This document shows positions 24,703 through 33,661 of a DNA stretch of 64,000 bases, in pieces. Under the pieces are notes generated by a model, which had not been told where the DNA came from, did no database searches, and saw nothing but the letters and a program-made list of their open reading frames with translations. The stretch comes from VRUE01 sp963780815 (GTDB lineage: Bacteria; Actinomycetota; Thermoleophilia; Solirubrobacterales; 70-9), in contig CAWADG010000004.1 of assembly GCA_963780815.1 (NCBI GenBank), positions 1 through 64,000 of the forward strand. Direction: 5' to 3'. Each line of letters starts with the position of its first letter. Positions within the stretch are counted from its first letter, which is position 1. Made by a program: the position numbers and the translations under genes.

Positions 24703-26267
24703 ACGCGTTGGAGCGCAAATGGTGGACCCTGCTCGCGAGCTGCATTGCGATCTTCATGCTGCTGCTCGACGTAACTATCGTGAACGTCGCGTTGCCGTCG
24801 ATCGAGCGTGACCTCGGCGCCGACTTCAGCGACCTCCAGTGGGTGGTCGACGCCTACGCGCTGACCCTCGCGGGCTTGCTGCTGGCGGCTGGGTCGCTTG
24901 CGGACAAGGTCGGCCGCAGACTGGTCTTCATGTTTGGACTGGCGATCTTCACCGCTTCATCGCTGGCCTGCGGACTGGCTCCCGATCCGCTCTTCCTGCA
25001 CCTCTCGCGCGCGGCGCAGGGTGTCGGCGGAGCGATGATGTTCGGCACCTCGCTGGCGCTGATCGCACAGGAGTTCCAGGGTCGCGAGCGCGGGACTGCG
25101 CTCGGTATCTGGGGCGCGACAACGGCCGTGGCGGTCTCGACCGGGCCGCTCGTAGGTGGTGCGCTCGTGGACGCGCTGTCGTGGCGCTGGATTTTCCTCG
25201 TGAACGTGCCGATCGGCCTGGCCGGGCTCGTGGTCTCGCGGCTGCGGTTGCGCGAGTCGCGCGACCCGGCCGCCTCCGGCGTCGACCTCCGCGGCGTGGC
25301 GCTCCTGTGTCCCTCGCTGTTCCTGCTCGTCTACGCGCTGATCCGCGGCAACGAGGAGGGCTGGGGGAGCGCCCTTATCCTCGGCTGCTTCGCGGCCTCC
25401 GCGCTTTTGCTCATGTTGTTCGTGGCGGTGGAGCACCGCACCGCCGACCCACTGCTCGACCTTTCGCTGTTCCGCAAGCCGGCCTTCACGGGCGCGACGA
25501 TCGTCGGCTTCGCGCTGTCGGCGTCGATCTTCTCGATGTTCCTCTACATCACGCTCTTCTTCCAGAACGTGCTGGGCTTTTCGCCATTCGAGGCGGGGCT
25601 CCGGTCGCTGCCGGTCACCGCGCCGATCCTGTTCGTCTCGCCGCTGAGCGGTCGGTTGACGGCACGCGTGCCGGTGCGGTTGCTGCTCGGGACTGGGCTC
25701 GCGTTCGTAACGGTCGGGCTGCTGCTGATGGGAAACCTGTCCGACTCGTCCGAGTGGACCGCGCTGGTGCCCGGCCAGATTCTGGCCGGTATCGGGGTGG
25801 GCCTGGCGACCCCCGCGCTGGCCTCGACAGCTGTCGGCGTGGTCCGACCGCAGCTGAGCGGCATGGCGTCGGGTGCGAACAACACAGCTCGCCAGCTCGG
25901 GCTTGCCACCGGGATCGCCGGTCTCGGCTCGATCTTCCAGGCGAAGATCGAGTCGACGCTCACCCCGCTGGTAGAGGGCACGTCCGCGTCGTCGCACGTG
26001 CACGAGCTCGCGCGGGCGGTTGCCTCAGGAGGAACCGGGCGCGCCTCGCAGGTAGTGCCGCCCGCCGACCATGCCAAGGTGGTTGACGCCGCGCACCATG
26101 CGTTCGTGACGGGCTTCAACACGATCGCGATGGTGGGCGTCGCCGTAGCGGCAGTGGGCTCCGTGGCGGGTTATGTGCTGGTGCGGTCGCGGGACTTCGT
26201 GGCCACCGGCGGTCCGTCGCCGGAGCCGGCGGAGTCGGCGGCAGCGCGGGCTCCAGTCCCCGAATAG
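24699..26267 (+). CDS. MFS drug exporter, DHA2 (14-helix) family
   Basis: The 522-residue protein has 14 predicted membrane helices and the family motifs: LLDVTIVNVALPSIERDLG in helix 1, LADKVGRRLVFMFGL in loop 2-3 and the helix-5 motif near GPLVGGALVDALSWRWIFLV. The TTG at 24699 overlaps the stop of the previous gene. DHA2 proteins export drugs, dyes and lipids by proton antiport. A candidate promoter is not visible within the coupled pair, so it belongs to the metabolic run. Confidence 0.9.
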   Translation: MNALERKWWTLLASCIAIFMLLLDVTIVNVALPSIERDLGADFSDLQWVVDAYALTLAGLLLAAGSLADKVGRRLVFMFGLAIFTASSLACGLAPDPLFLHLSRAAQGVGGAMMFGTSLALIAQEFQGRERGTALGIWGATTAVAVSTGPLVGGALVDALSWRWIFLVNVPIGLAGLVVSRLRLRESRDPAASGVDLRGVALLCPSLFLLVYALIRGNEEGWGSALILGCFAASALLLMLFVAVEHRTADPLLDLSLFRKPAFTGATIVGFALSASIFSMFLYITLFFQNVLGFSPFEAGLRSLPVTAPILFVSPLSGRLTARVPVRLLLGTGLAFVTVGLLLMGNLSDSSEWTALVPGQILAGIGVGLATPALASTAVGVVRPQLSGMASGANNTARQLGLATGIAGLGSIFQAKIESTLTPLVEGTSASSHVHELARAVASGGTGRASQVVPPADHAKVVDAAHHAFVTGFNTIAMVGVAVAAVGSVAGYVLVRSRDFVATGGPSPEPAESAAARAPVPE

Positions 26268-26895
26268 CCCCGTCGTTTCTCTTTGCCTAGTGGAGGTCTC
26301 GCAGGGTATGTCGTTCTGCTCGTGCCCCGACGCGGTACCCAAGCCCCATTCGGAGGCAGCAGACTCGAGCTACTACCCGATCTACTAGACAGAGCGACAC
26401 TCAGAGCATCGGAAAAACTGAGCAAAGGCTGCCCGCGCCTAGGCCGCCTCAATTCGCCGAATCCGCGATTGGTTGACCATATCGGCGTGCGTGGCGATCC
26501 TGGGTGGTTTGCCAGCACCGTTAGGCTCGATCCAGAGTGACGCTCGTCCCCTTTGAGAATCCGTTGGACCGGTTTGAAGTCAGCTTCACCGGGCCACCGA
26601 TGATTAGGCGAACCCGTGGTGCGCTCTCGGCGGCCGCGATTACCCCTCTGGTCGACCGACACAACGACCTGGCAGCCCTGCGGGCTGGGGCGAGCGAGTT
26701 GCACGAGTTCGTCGTCTTGGTGCGGGCGCGCGACGCCTGTCAAGCGCTAGAGCGAACCCGGGCCGCGGTTCAAACGGGAGGGGCCTATACCGGTTTCTCC
26801 GCAACGCTCGCTCCATAGTTCGGACTGCTCGTCGGGCCCCAACAAATGGCCTGTTAGAACCGCTACCAGCACGGCCCTCTTGTGGTGCTAACTTG
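26268..26895. other. Intergenic region with no supported gene
   Basis: About 630 bases follow the MFS gene. Several frames are open here, including a plus frame at 26537-26818, but none has a start site, domain or composition I can defend. The right edge leads into the riboswitch. Confidence 0.5.
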
Positions 26896-27023
26896 AACGC
26901 CAATCCGAGCCGCCTCGCTCCGGCGAAGGCGGACGGGGGACCCAGGCAGTTGGGGCGAATCGGCCGGTAATCCGGCTGTAGCGGTGTCAGACCGCGAGTC
27001 CGTCAGCTAACCCCGTAGGACCC
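26896..27023 (+). promoter_or_regulatory. Cyclic di-AMP riboswitch (ydaO/yuaA type)
   Basis: The stretch carries the conserved blocks of the ydaO class in order: GGGGGACCCAGG near 26935-26946, TTGGGGCGAATCGGCC near 26950-26965, a variable GC hairpin, and the long 3' block AGTCCGTCAGCTAACCCCGT ending near 27017, followed by AGG. These aptamers bind c-di-AMP and usually switch off genes for cell-wall hydrolases or potassium and osmolyte transport. Downstream lie a 54-codon frame with a good Shine-Dalgarno site and a CBS-domain gene that is now frameshifted. The assignment rests on motif order, not on a covariance search. Confidence 0.85.
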
Positions 27024-27042
27024 ATTAGGAAGGGAGCCTGAG

Positions 27043-27207
27043 ATGAGGACCCGAAGCGATGTGAGACGAGAAGACTCCATCGTGGCAAAGGCGCAAACCG
27101 CGCTTTCAGAGCTGGTGGGCAGAGCCGCCGGAAGGCCCGAAGGCAGTGATGATGGGCCGGTGCTGGTGCGATGCGATGACGCGGCGCGTGGCCTCGATAA
27201 CCCCTGA
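27043..27207 (+). CDS. Small protein directly after the riboswitch
   Basis: A 54-residue frame (MRTRSDVRREDSIVAKAQTA...) starts 20 bases after the riboswitch with AAGGGAG upstream. It has a basic helical N-terminus and no known domain. Its end overlaps the start of the CBS gene in another frame. It may be the true first cistron or the shifted 5' part of an older gene. Confidence 0.4.
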   Translation: MRTRSDVRREDSIVAKAQTALSELVGRAAGRPEGSDDGPVLVRCDDAARGLDNP

Positions 27208-27464
27208 GGAGCCCGTGGCCCGTGCCGCCGGGAGGCTCGCCGAGCAGGATGTCGGCGTTCTGCCGGTAGGCGGAGGCGGCGGTCGCCTCAGGGGCGTCAT
27301 AACCGATCGCGACATCGTCGTCCGAGTGATTGCCCAGGGGCTCAACCCCGATGGGCTCACTGTGGGCGATTTGCGGCACTGACGAGCCGGTGACGGCTTC
27401 CCCGCGCGACACGCTGGATCAGGCGGCGCAGGTGAAGAGCCACGTCATCGATCTTTTCGCCTAG
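27176..27464 (+). pseudogene. CBS-domain protein, frameshifted
   Basis: The first frame gives MTRRVASITPEEPVARAAG, then AEQDVGVLPVGGGGGRLRGV and ITDRDIVVRVIAQGLNP, a complete CBS motif. At VGDLRH it hits a stop; one base over, the sequence goes on as DEPVTASPRDTLDQAAQV and KSHVIDLFA, the start of the second CBS repeat, and stops at 27462-27464. The paired second repeat is therefore shifted and cut short. CBS pairs bind adenine nucleotides, and c-di-AMP binds some of them, so a CBS gene under a c-di-AMP riboswitch makes biological sense. Confidence 0.7.
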
Positions 27465-27500
27465 ATAGGCGTCCGCTATTGACAGACCTGTCAGCTCGCG

Positions 27501-28472
27501 CTACTCGTCTCCCGCCAGCTCGTTCAGCGCGTTGAGCGACGGCGCAAAGTAGTACGCGCCGCTCACCGGACGCGAGAAGTCTGTGAGACGGTCATGCAGG
27601 CCTTCGGATGATGTCCCGATCATGCGCGACAGCATCTGGTCGTACCTCGAGCGCTCCGCGCTGAAGGCGACGAAGTAGAGCCCGTATTCCTCCGCGGTCC
27701 CGTATGGCACGCTGCGGCGATAGATCTCGAGCTCCTCGCCCCCGACCGTCATCTCGACGCGTGCGATATGGGCGGTCGGCGGCTTCTCATCCTCGGAAAG
27801 CTCGACGCTGTCGACCTTGGTCCGCCCGAACACGCGCTCCTGTTCATCAATCGATAGCCGATCGAACGCGACGAGGTCGTGCACCCATCGCATTGCGAGC
27901 ACGTGGCTCCCACCTTCTCCCGCCTGACCAGGGGGAAGGAGGGCGACGTCCGCGGCCCGGCGCACTTGCGGGTTCGCCGTGCCGTCGATGAAGCCGGTGA
28001 TGTCGCGCCCGCCTCTGTAGGTGAACCCCTCCTGCTCGGCGGCCACGAGGGCGGCGTCAGCGACCGCCTGCGCCGCGGCTCGGGCGCTGTGCCACGTCAC
28101 GTCTGGCTCGGCGCCGCTGATCCAAAGCCAGGCGTCGTGCTGGGCGGCGGGTGCGTGACGGCCGTCGGTTCCCGAGATCTGCTCGAACGGCCCGAGGTCC
28201 GGCGGCGTGTGCGACGGCGCCACACCGCGCCAGACATCCGCCCCGAACGCCACCACGAGGTTGACCCCTCCGGCTGAAACGTCCGGCGTACGAAGGCGAC
28301 GGAACGCTGCCACGGCCTGGTCGGGAGTGACACCCGGCCTGAGATCGAACTCGAGGAAGTGATGTGCATGGGTCCCCTGAGCGAAGATCCCGAACTGGGG
28401 CAGCACGAATCGCTTTGGCCGGAGTTCTGGATTCGCTGAGTCGGAAACTTGTGGGGCGCTGTCATTACTCAA
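27501..28472 (-). CDS. Dyp-type heme peroxidase
   Basis: The 323-residue protein has the dye-decolorizing peroxidase signature GXXDG as GFIDGT near residue 160, the proximal heme His in SHVLAMRWVHDL near residue 190, and the distal Arg and helix around FSAERSRYDQMLSRM. The size and lack of a Tat signal fit class B/P, YfeX-like members. Such enzymes use H2O2 to oxidise dyes, Mn2+ or porphyrins. ATG at 28472. It stands alone on the minus strand, tail to tail with the broken CBS gene. Confidence 0.9.
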   Translation of the reverse strand: MSNDSAPQVSDSANPELRPKRFVLPQFGIFAQGTHAHHFLEFDLRPGVTPDQAVAAFRRLRTPDVSAGGVNLVVAFGADVWRGVAPSHTPPDLGPFEQISGTDGRHAPAAQHDAWLWISGAEPDVTWHSARAAAQAVADAALVAAEQEGFTYRGGRDITGFIDGTANPQVRRAADVALLPPGQAGEGGSHVLAMRWVHDLVAFDRLSIDEQERVFGRTKVDSVELSEDEKPPTAHIARVEMTVGGEELEIYRRSVPYGTAEEYGLYFVAFSAERSRYDQMLSRMIGTSSEGLHDRLTDFSRPVSGAYYFAPSLNALNELAGDE

Positions 28473-28768
28473 CGTGGTGATCGAGGCTAGACGCGATCGG
28501 CTTTGCGATCAAGACCGTTTCTGCCCGATACCGCAGGTGCAACCCGCCGACCTGCTCACGAGGCTGTCAACGAGCAGACTGAGAGCGCTTCGTCCTAGCG
28601 ACCGGGAGCCTCGTCGGCGTTCGGCGAGGCGCCGCCGCCGCGCGCCTACAGGCGCCGTGTTCGCGTCGTACCGCGAATACTTCCGGGCGAGCTTCGGGCC
28701 GAACTCGCGCCCTCACTCACTGGGTCCCGGTTGACCCGAAAAGCCACTCGCGGGAACCTCGTAGGGCA
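28473..28768. other. Intergenic region between divergent genes
   Basis: About 300 bases separate the peroxidase and DUF1345 starts. The one open plus frame is Arg-rich, without start signals, and looks non-coding. No clear promoter or operator was seen. Confidence 0.5.
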
Positions 28769-29448
28769 GTGACAGATGCGCCCGACCTAGACGCCACTGC
28801 CGTGCCGGCTGACCACACCGGCCTGGCCGCAAAGCGCGTCATCGCCGGCGGCATCGGCGCGATTGCCGCAGCCTCCATCGCCGCCCTCAACGGAGCGTCT
28901 TGGTCGGTCGCCGCGCTCTGCGCCTCGGACGTTGCCGCCCTCGTCTTCGTGGTCTGGGTCGCAGTGACCGTGGCCAACGCCGACCCAGCGGCGACGGCGC
29001 GGATCGCTCGCGCCGAGGACGCGTCCCGGCCCGCTGCGGAGGCGATCCTCATCGGCGCCGGCGCCGCGAGTCTTGTGGCCGTGGCCTTCACTCTCGGGGA
29101 GGCAAGGGACTCCGGGGCTCCCCAGCGCGACCTACTGACGGCGCTGGCCCTCGGTAGCGTGGCGCTTGCATGGATTTCGGTGCACACCGTCTTCGTACTT
29201 CGCTACGCAAGGCTCTACACTACAGCCCGCCGAAGGGCGGCATCGACTTTCATGGCGAGATGCCCGACTACAGGAACTTCGCCTACCTCGCGCTGACCAT
29301 CGGCATGACCTTCCAGGTCTCGGACACCGACCTCACCGGCAAGCGCATTCGCCGCGTCGCTCTCCACCACGCGTTGCTGTCCTACGTCTTCGGAACCGGG
29401 ATTCTCGCGGTCACCGTCAGCTCCGTAGCCGCTCTGCTCGGACGTTAG
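28769..29448 (+). pseudogene. DUF1345-like membrane protein, single frameshift
   Basis: The first frame, from GTG 28769, gives four hydrophobic segments and ends with VHTVFVLRYARLY, shifting near 29220. The next frame continues as YSPPKGGIDFHGEMPDYRNF, then AYLALTIGMTFQVSDTDLTG and a last helix. That is the normal DUF1345 order with a one-base change between the halves. The protein would have about 225 residues and four to six helices. Each half is well preserved, so the shift is either recent or a sequencing error. Function of DUF1345 is unknown. Confidence 0.75.
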
Positions 29449-29544
29449 GTAAGCCGGCCGTGGATGCCCTCACCGGCAGAGCGAGGGGTCGACATGGGTT
29501 CGCACCGGATGTACGATCGGAAGACATTCACCGAGGAGGTTGAA

Positions 29545-29970
29545 ATGGCTCTATCAGACCAACTCACCAAGCTGGCGACTCGGGCGAAGGAAGCGGAGGA
29601 CCATACGGCGGCCGCTCAAGCCAAGGCCAAGGCCACGCTCGAACAGGACGTCGAGAAAGCGGGTGAATCGGCCCAAGCCCAAGCACAGAAACTGCGTGAG
29701 TCGGCGGAGGCAGGCCAGGGAAAGATCTCCGACTGGTGGGACGACGTACAGAAGAACTGGAACGAGCACGTCGCCACCGTCAAGGAGAACATCGACCGCA
29801 AAAAGACCGAGGTCGACCGCAGCAGGGCGCAGCACGACGCCGACAACGCCGAAGGCGATGCCCTGTTCGCCATCGATTATGCATATGCGGCAATCGAGGA
29901 GGCCGAGTACGCGGTGCTCGACGCTTCCCTGGCGAGGATGGAGGCTGACGAACTCGCAGCAAGCGCCTGA
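29545..29970 (+). CDS. Coiled-coil, apolipoprotein-like small protein
   Basis: The 141-residue protein is almost all helix and charge: LATRAKEAEDHTAAAQAKAK, LEQDVEKAGESAQAQAQKL, then ISDWWDDVQKNWNEHVATVK and a second helix ending in EADELAASA. There is no signal or membrane segment. GAGGAGG lies before the ATG at 29545. The type is common in Actinobacteria, often among stress genes, with unknown role. Confidence 0.65.
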   Translation: MALSDQLTKLATRAKEAEDHTAAAQAKAKATLEQDVEKAGESAQAQAQKLRESAEAGQGKISDWWDDVQKNWNEHVATVKENIDRKKTEVDRSRAQHDADNAEGDALFAIDYAYAAIEEAEYAVLDASLARMEADELAASA

Positions 29971-30097
29971 GGCGGGCGCGACGGGCTGTCCGGCCCCCCA
30001 CCCGATTCAGTCTTGCCCCCCGTGGGTTCCGTCCAAGCCTCCTGGATGAGCTCACCGGGACTGCGCGAGGCAAAACGAGAGGAATAGGTTTGCCTTG

Positions 30098-31276
30098 ATG
30101 GCGGCCAACGGCGAGCCACTTGTGACAGGCGAGGTCGAGGGGCGTCTGCTGAAAGCCTGGCGGGGCGAGGTTGAAGCTGCCGCGGTCTACGAGTTGATCG
30201 CCCAGCGGATGGATGGGAAGCAAGCCGAGCTCTTGCGGCGGATCGCCGAGGCCGAGGGTGGTCATCGCCGCCGAATCGAGGCCAGGATGACCGAACTCGG
30301 CATTGTGATCCCAGATCCGGCAACCGTGCCGCTCTCGCGCTGGCTGCGTCTCCAGGCCAGGATCGCCCCGGTCGACCGCCTGCTCGCCGCCCGCGAGGCC
30401 GCCGAGGGCGAGGAGGTCTCCGACCTCTACCGACGCCCCACCGGGGATGAGGCAACGGATCGGCTCCTGCACGAGATCCGGGCCGACGAGAAGTCCCACT
30501 CGCTCGCGGTCGAGGAGATGCGCTCCGGCGAGAGCCGCGACGAACCCTCCCCGCTCGCCGCCCCGGGCGTGCAGGCGCGCCTCGACCGCATCCTCGGGCG
30601 CGAGAGCTGGCACCAGCGGGGAGGGAGCTGGATCTCGGGTGCGATCTACGGGGCCAACGATGGGCTCGCAGCTGTGTTCGGCATCGTCACCGGGGTCTCG
30701 GGGGCGACCGGCGGATCGAGCTTCGTGCTCACGGCCGGCCTCGCCGGCGCGGTTGCCTCGGCGCTCTCGATGGCGACCGGGGCCTTCCTCGCCGAGCGCT
30801 CCGAGGCGGAGGTGATGGAGGCGAATGTTGAGAGCGAGCGCCGGGAGATTGCCGAGCACCCCGAGGAGGAGAAGGAAGAGCTCTCGCTCTTCTACCAGCT
30901 GAAAGGCATCGATCCCCAAACCGCCGACCAGCTCGCCGAGCGGCTCGCGCAGGATCCCGAGGCGATGCTGAAGACGCTCTCACTGGAGGAGTTCGGCGCC
31001 AGCGAGCATCCCGGCAACCCGGCCCAGGCATCGCTGGCGGCGGGCCTGAGCACGGGAGTGGGGGCGATCATCCCGGTGATCCCCTTCATGTTCACCACCG
31101 GCACCGTGGCAATCCTCGCGGCCGCAGCGATCTCGCTCGTCGCTCACTTCCTGGTCGGCGCCGCCAAGTCGCTGGTCACGCTCCGCAGCTGGTGGTCGGC
31201 GGGCCTGGAGATGACGCTGGCCGGCGTCATCGTCGGCGGCGCCACCTACCTCGTCGGGCTTGCCTTTCCGACTTGA
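30098..31276 (+). CDS. Ferritin-like domain fused to a VIT1/CCC1 metal transporter
   Basis: The 392-residue protein has a rubrerythrin-like helical bundle (residues about 10-150) with ExxxAxxYELIA and AEAEGGHRRRIE, then ADEKSHSL, the Glu/His pattern of a diiron site. A VIT1-type transporter follows, with ISGAIYGANDGLAAVFGIVT, a cytoplasmic Glu-rich metal-binding insert (EKEELSLFYQLKG...) and the final helices. Such fusions move Fe2+ or Mn2+ out of the cytosol. The ATG at 30098 was preferred over TTG 30095. It converges with the DUF1003 gene. Confidence 0.85.
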   Translation: MAANGEPLVTGEVEGRLLKAWRGEVEAAAVYELIAQRMDGKQAELLRRIAEAEGGHRRRIEARMTELGIVIPDPATVPLSRWLRLQARIAPVDRLLAAREAAEGEEVSDLYRRPTGDEATDRLLHEIRADEKSHSLAVEEMRSGESRDEPSPLAAPGVQARLDRILGRESWHQRGGSWISGAIYGANDGLAAVFGIVTGVSGATGGSSFVLTAGLAGAVASALSMATGAFLAERSEAEVMEANVESERREIAEHPEEEKEELSLFYQLKGIDPQTADQLAERLAQDPEAMLKTLSLEEFGASEHPGNPAQASLAAGLSTGVGAIIPVIPFMFTTGTVAILAAAAISLVAHFLVGAAKSLVTLRSWWSAGLEMTLAGVIVGGATYLVGLAFPT

Positions 31277-31294
31277 GCCCTGCGCCCGAAGACC

Positions 31295-31834
31295 TCACCC
31301 AGTGGGACTCGTGGAAGGAGCGGCTCCGCTCCCTCCCTCGCGGTCGGCGAGCGCCCGAACCTCCTTGGTCAGCGTCAGGATCTGCCTCGAGAGGTCGAGC
31401 AGCTCGACGTTTTGCTTGTCCTCCTCCTGGACCGTCTTCCACTGGTGGTCGGCGATCACCTGACGCCTAGCGTCGGCGCGGTTCTGGGAGATCATCACGA
31501 AGGTCGAGAGGAAGATCGCCTCGAGCGAAACGATCATCGTCAGCAGGCCGAACGGATATGCCTCCACACCGAAGCCGATCCAGCAGCCGAACCAGATGAT
31601 GTGGATGTAGACGAACAGCATCGAGCCCGAGAAGGCGGTGATCCCGTCGGCGACCCGGTTCTGCGTCGCGTCGGCTCGTTCTTTCTCACGCCTCAAAAGA
31701 GCCGGGTTGATCGGAGGCCCCAGTTTGGGGACCGGTGCGAGGAAGTGGTGCAGGCGTTCGCCCAGCGTCTTGCCATCGGTTTCGCCATTGGACGCCGGAC
31801 CGGGCACGAGCTGAGGTTCATCTTGGCTTGACAT
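31295..31834 (-). CDS. DUF1003 family membrane protein
   Basis: The 179-residue protein has a polar N-terminus, two membrane helices in SMLFVYIHIIWFGCWIGFG and FGLLTMIVSLEAIFLSTFVM, and SQNRADARRQVIADHQ with a C-terminal coiled-coil segment. This is the DUF1003 signature. GGAGA lies before the ATG at 31834, so the in-frame ATG at 31882 was not chosen. Function is unknown; some members lie near Mg/Co transport genes. Confidence 0.85.
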   Translation of the reverse strand: MSSQDEPQLVPGPASNGETDGKTLGERLHHFLAPVPKLGPPINPALLRREKERADATQNRVADGITAFSGSMLFVYIHIIWFGCWIGFGVEAYPFGLLTMIVSLEAIFLSTFVMISQNRADARRQVIADHQWKTVQEEDKQNVELLDLSRQILTLTKEVRALADREGGSGAAPSTSPTG

Positions 31835-32002
31835 CAAGTCTCCTTCCGGCAGGGGCTCGGGTGCCGCTGGCCAGTCTCTCAAGCTGACGCCGAAGCGGAG
31901 AGCGCTGCGGTGATGGCGGACCTGCGCAATATCCGCGGCCGTGGGACGCGAGGGACGTTTCGGGACGCAGCTGCAGGAAGTACCCGCCGGCTCGTCTAGC
32001 GT

Positions 32003-32671
32003 CTACTCGACCCGGTCGGTCGCCGGATCGGGACGCTCGCCGAGGTACTCCACCCACTGGGTCTTGACGCGCGGGTAGTGCTTCGAGGCCTCCGCCTGGT
32101 CCATGAAGCCGACGATGGTGCTCTCGAATCGCTCTTGAAGCTGGTCGTCGGCGAGTCGCCCTTCGTCATCGAAGGCCTGGTGTGCCTGGGCGAGGGAGAA
32201 CATTTCGGGGTAGACGCGAGCACCGAGATGCTCGAACGGGATTCGGAGCGCCCACAGGCCCCTGTTGCCGCCGGCCATCGAGGGTGAGGCCGACAGCAAG
32301 AGTCCGTGCTTCTCGTTGAACGGCTGCGGTCTGAAACGGGAGACCCAGTCAATCGTATTCTTCAGCAGCCCCGGCATCGAGGCGTTGTACTCCGGCGAAC
32401 TGACCACAAAGGCGTCGTTCGTCTGGATGCACTCGCGGAAGCGGTCCGCCCCAGGCGGGAAGCCATCCTTGTTCTGCACGTCCTGGTTGTAGGAGGGTGT
32501 CTCGAAGTCTGGCATCGAGTTGGGATCGATGATCCCTCCGTTGGCCCTGATCGTGTCGGCGGCGAGACTGGCGAGCCGCCCGTTGAGCGAATCCGCCCTC
32601 AGCGAGCCGGAGAAGACGAGGAAGCGGACGGGCTCGCGCCCACCCGAAGACGACTGAACCTCCATCCGCAC
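32003..32671 (-). CDS. NADPH-dependent FMN reductase family protein
   Basis: The 222-residue flavodoxin-like protein has an FMN phosphate loop (FSGSLRADSLNGRLA), the flavin-binding loop SSPEYNASMPGLLKNTIDWV, and a third loop around SPSMAGGNRGL. These match the azoreductase/chromate-reductase and NQO-type NADPH:FMN reductases. A GTG at 32671 gives the full length; the ATG at 32665 is the alternative. It reads away from a DUF2252 relic. Substrate may be quinones or flavins. Confidence 0.85.
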   Translation of the reverse strand: MRMEVQSSSGGREPVRFLVFSGSLRADSLNGRLASLAADTIRANGGIIDPNSMPDFETPSYNQDVQNKDGFPPGADRFRECIQTNDAFVVSSPEYNASMPGLLKNTIDWVSRFRPQPFNEKHGLLLSASPSMAGGNRGLWALRIPFEHLGARVYPEMFSLAQAHQAFDDEGRLADDQLQERFESTIVGFMDQAEASKHYPRVKTQWVEYLGERPDPATDRVE

Positions 32672-32708
32672 ACCTTAAGCCGAACTGCGGACCGGGTTGC
32701 TCTAGCGT

Positions 32709-32822
32709 TGGTCGATCGCCGAGTTCGCCGAGCGCTATGCGGACCAGAACGAGCTCGACTACCCTGTGCTTGCCGACGCGGCGAGATCCGGCCGCATCAC
32801 GGCGGAGACCGATCTCGACTGA
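32709..32822 (+). pseudogene. DUF2252 protein, C-terminal fragment
   Basis: The frame reads WSIAEFAERYADQNELDYPV, then LADAARSGRITAE and a stop. This is the last helix pair of DUF2252 proteins, which have about 430 residues. The rest is missing; the preceding bases belong to the promoter region of the FMN reductase gene. Confidence 0.55.
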
Positions 32823-32873
32823 AGGGCACCGGGTCGCTGGACGGCCCATGCGTCGCGCCGGCCTAGGTCACGC

Positions 32874-33545
32874 TCAGATTGCGATCGTTTCGAGTCGGTC
32901 CAATTCCAACCGAAGTGCCGAGAGGAAGGCAGAGTCGCGGCGCACCCTGGCAATCATCTGCACGGAGTCGCGGTAGTGACCGGCCATACTGGCGGCGCTG
33001 GTCCCCATCCGCGCCTCCAGCTCCTCGCGAGAGGCCTCGAGGCCGCGCCGCAGCCCCGCGATGTCGGAGAGCTTGTCGGCGGCGAAGACGGTCACCGCCC
33101 GCCCCCCGGCGGCAGCGACCTTCTCGCGCAATCCGGCCTTGCGCCGATCGAAGGGCTCGATCGTCGGATCCTCGCTCAGGGTCATGACCAGGGAGGAGAT
33201 TGAATTCCCCATCTCGGCGCGCAAACCGTCCTCCGTCAGCGAGCCACGCTCGACCGCGTCGTGCAGCAGCCCGACGGCGATCAGCTCCTCGTCGAATCCG
33301 ATCTTCTGGAGGAGCCCGGCGACCTCCGTGACGTGTTCCAAGAAGAGGCGGTTGTCGCTCGGCCGGCGCTGCTGGCCGTGGGCCCTCTCTGCCAGCGCAT
33401 AGGCTTCGCGGAGAAGTGGGGTGGCGGAAACCCATAGCGGCAACGCCAGCACCCGCTCACCATTGGAGCGCCCCTTGCGCTCGTTGACGACCTGAGCATC
33501 CGGGCGACCGGCATCGTTGCTCGGCACCAGGCAAGTATCGCGCAA
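32874..33545 (-). CDS. HD-domain phosphohydrolase-like protein
   Basis: The 223-residue protein has a RelA/SpoT-like HD core: FLEHVTEVAGLLQKIGFDEE, LIAVGLLHDAVERGSLTED and AVTVFAADKLSDIAGLR. The HD pair and the later Asp of a metal site are present. The likely reaction is hydrolysis of a phospho-anhydride or a nucleotide such as (p)ppGpp, though no synthetase domain is present. A TTG at 33545 and a GTG at 33527 compete as starts. Confidence 0.75.
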   Translation of the reverse strand: MRDTCLVPSNDAGRPDAQVVNERKGRSNGERVLALPLWVSATPLLREAYALAERAHGQQRRPSDNRLFLEHVTEVAGLLQKIGFDEELIAVGLLHDAVERGSLTEDGLRAEMGNSISSLVMTLSEDPTIEPFDRRKAGLREKVAAAGGRAVTVFAADKLSDIAGLRRGLEASREELEARMGTSAASMAGHYRDSVQMIARVRRDSAFLSALRLELDRLETIAI

Positions 33546-33661
33546 TTTGCGGCGAGTTCAGAGTCAATTTCGGAGCGTCTCGCTCGAACCAGTCTGCCGT
33601 CTTGGCCAACTCCCGCAGGGTTAACGGCTGTGCCCCGCTCCCTGGTCCCGGGCGCGCGGCC

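Noticed and set aside
25486..25499. TTCACGGGCGCGAC inside the MFS gene as a fourth regulatory element
   Set aside because: It lies in coding sequence, lacks a CAGGGA partner and encodes AFTGAT in frame, so it is probably coincidence.
26537..26818. 93-codon plus frame between MFS gene and riboswitch
   Set aside because: No Shine-Dalgarno site, no domain, composition like shifted coding DNA.
28474..28734. 86-codon plus frame between DyP and DUF1345 genes
   Set aside because: Arg-rich, no start signals, no similarity that I recognise.
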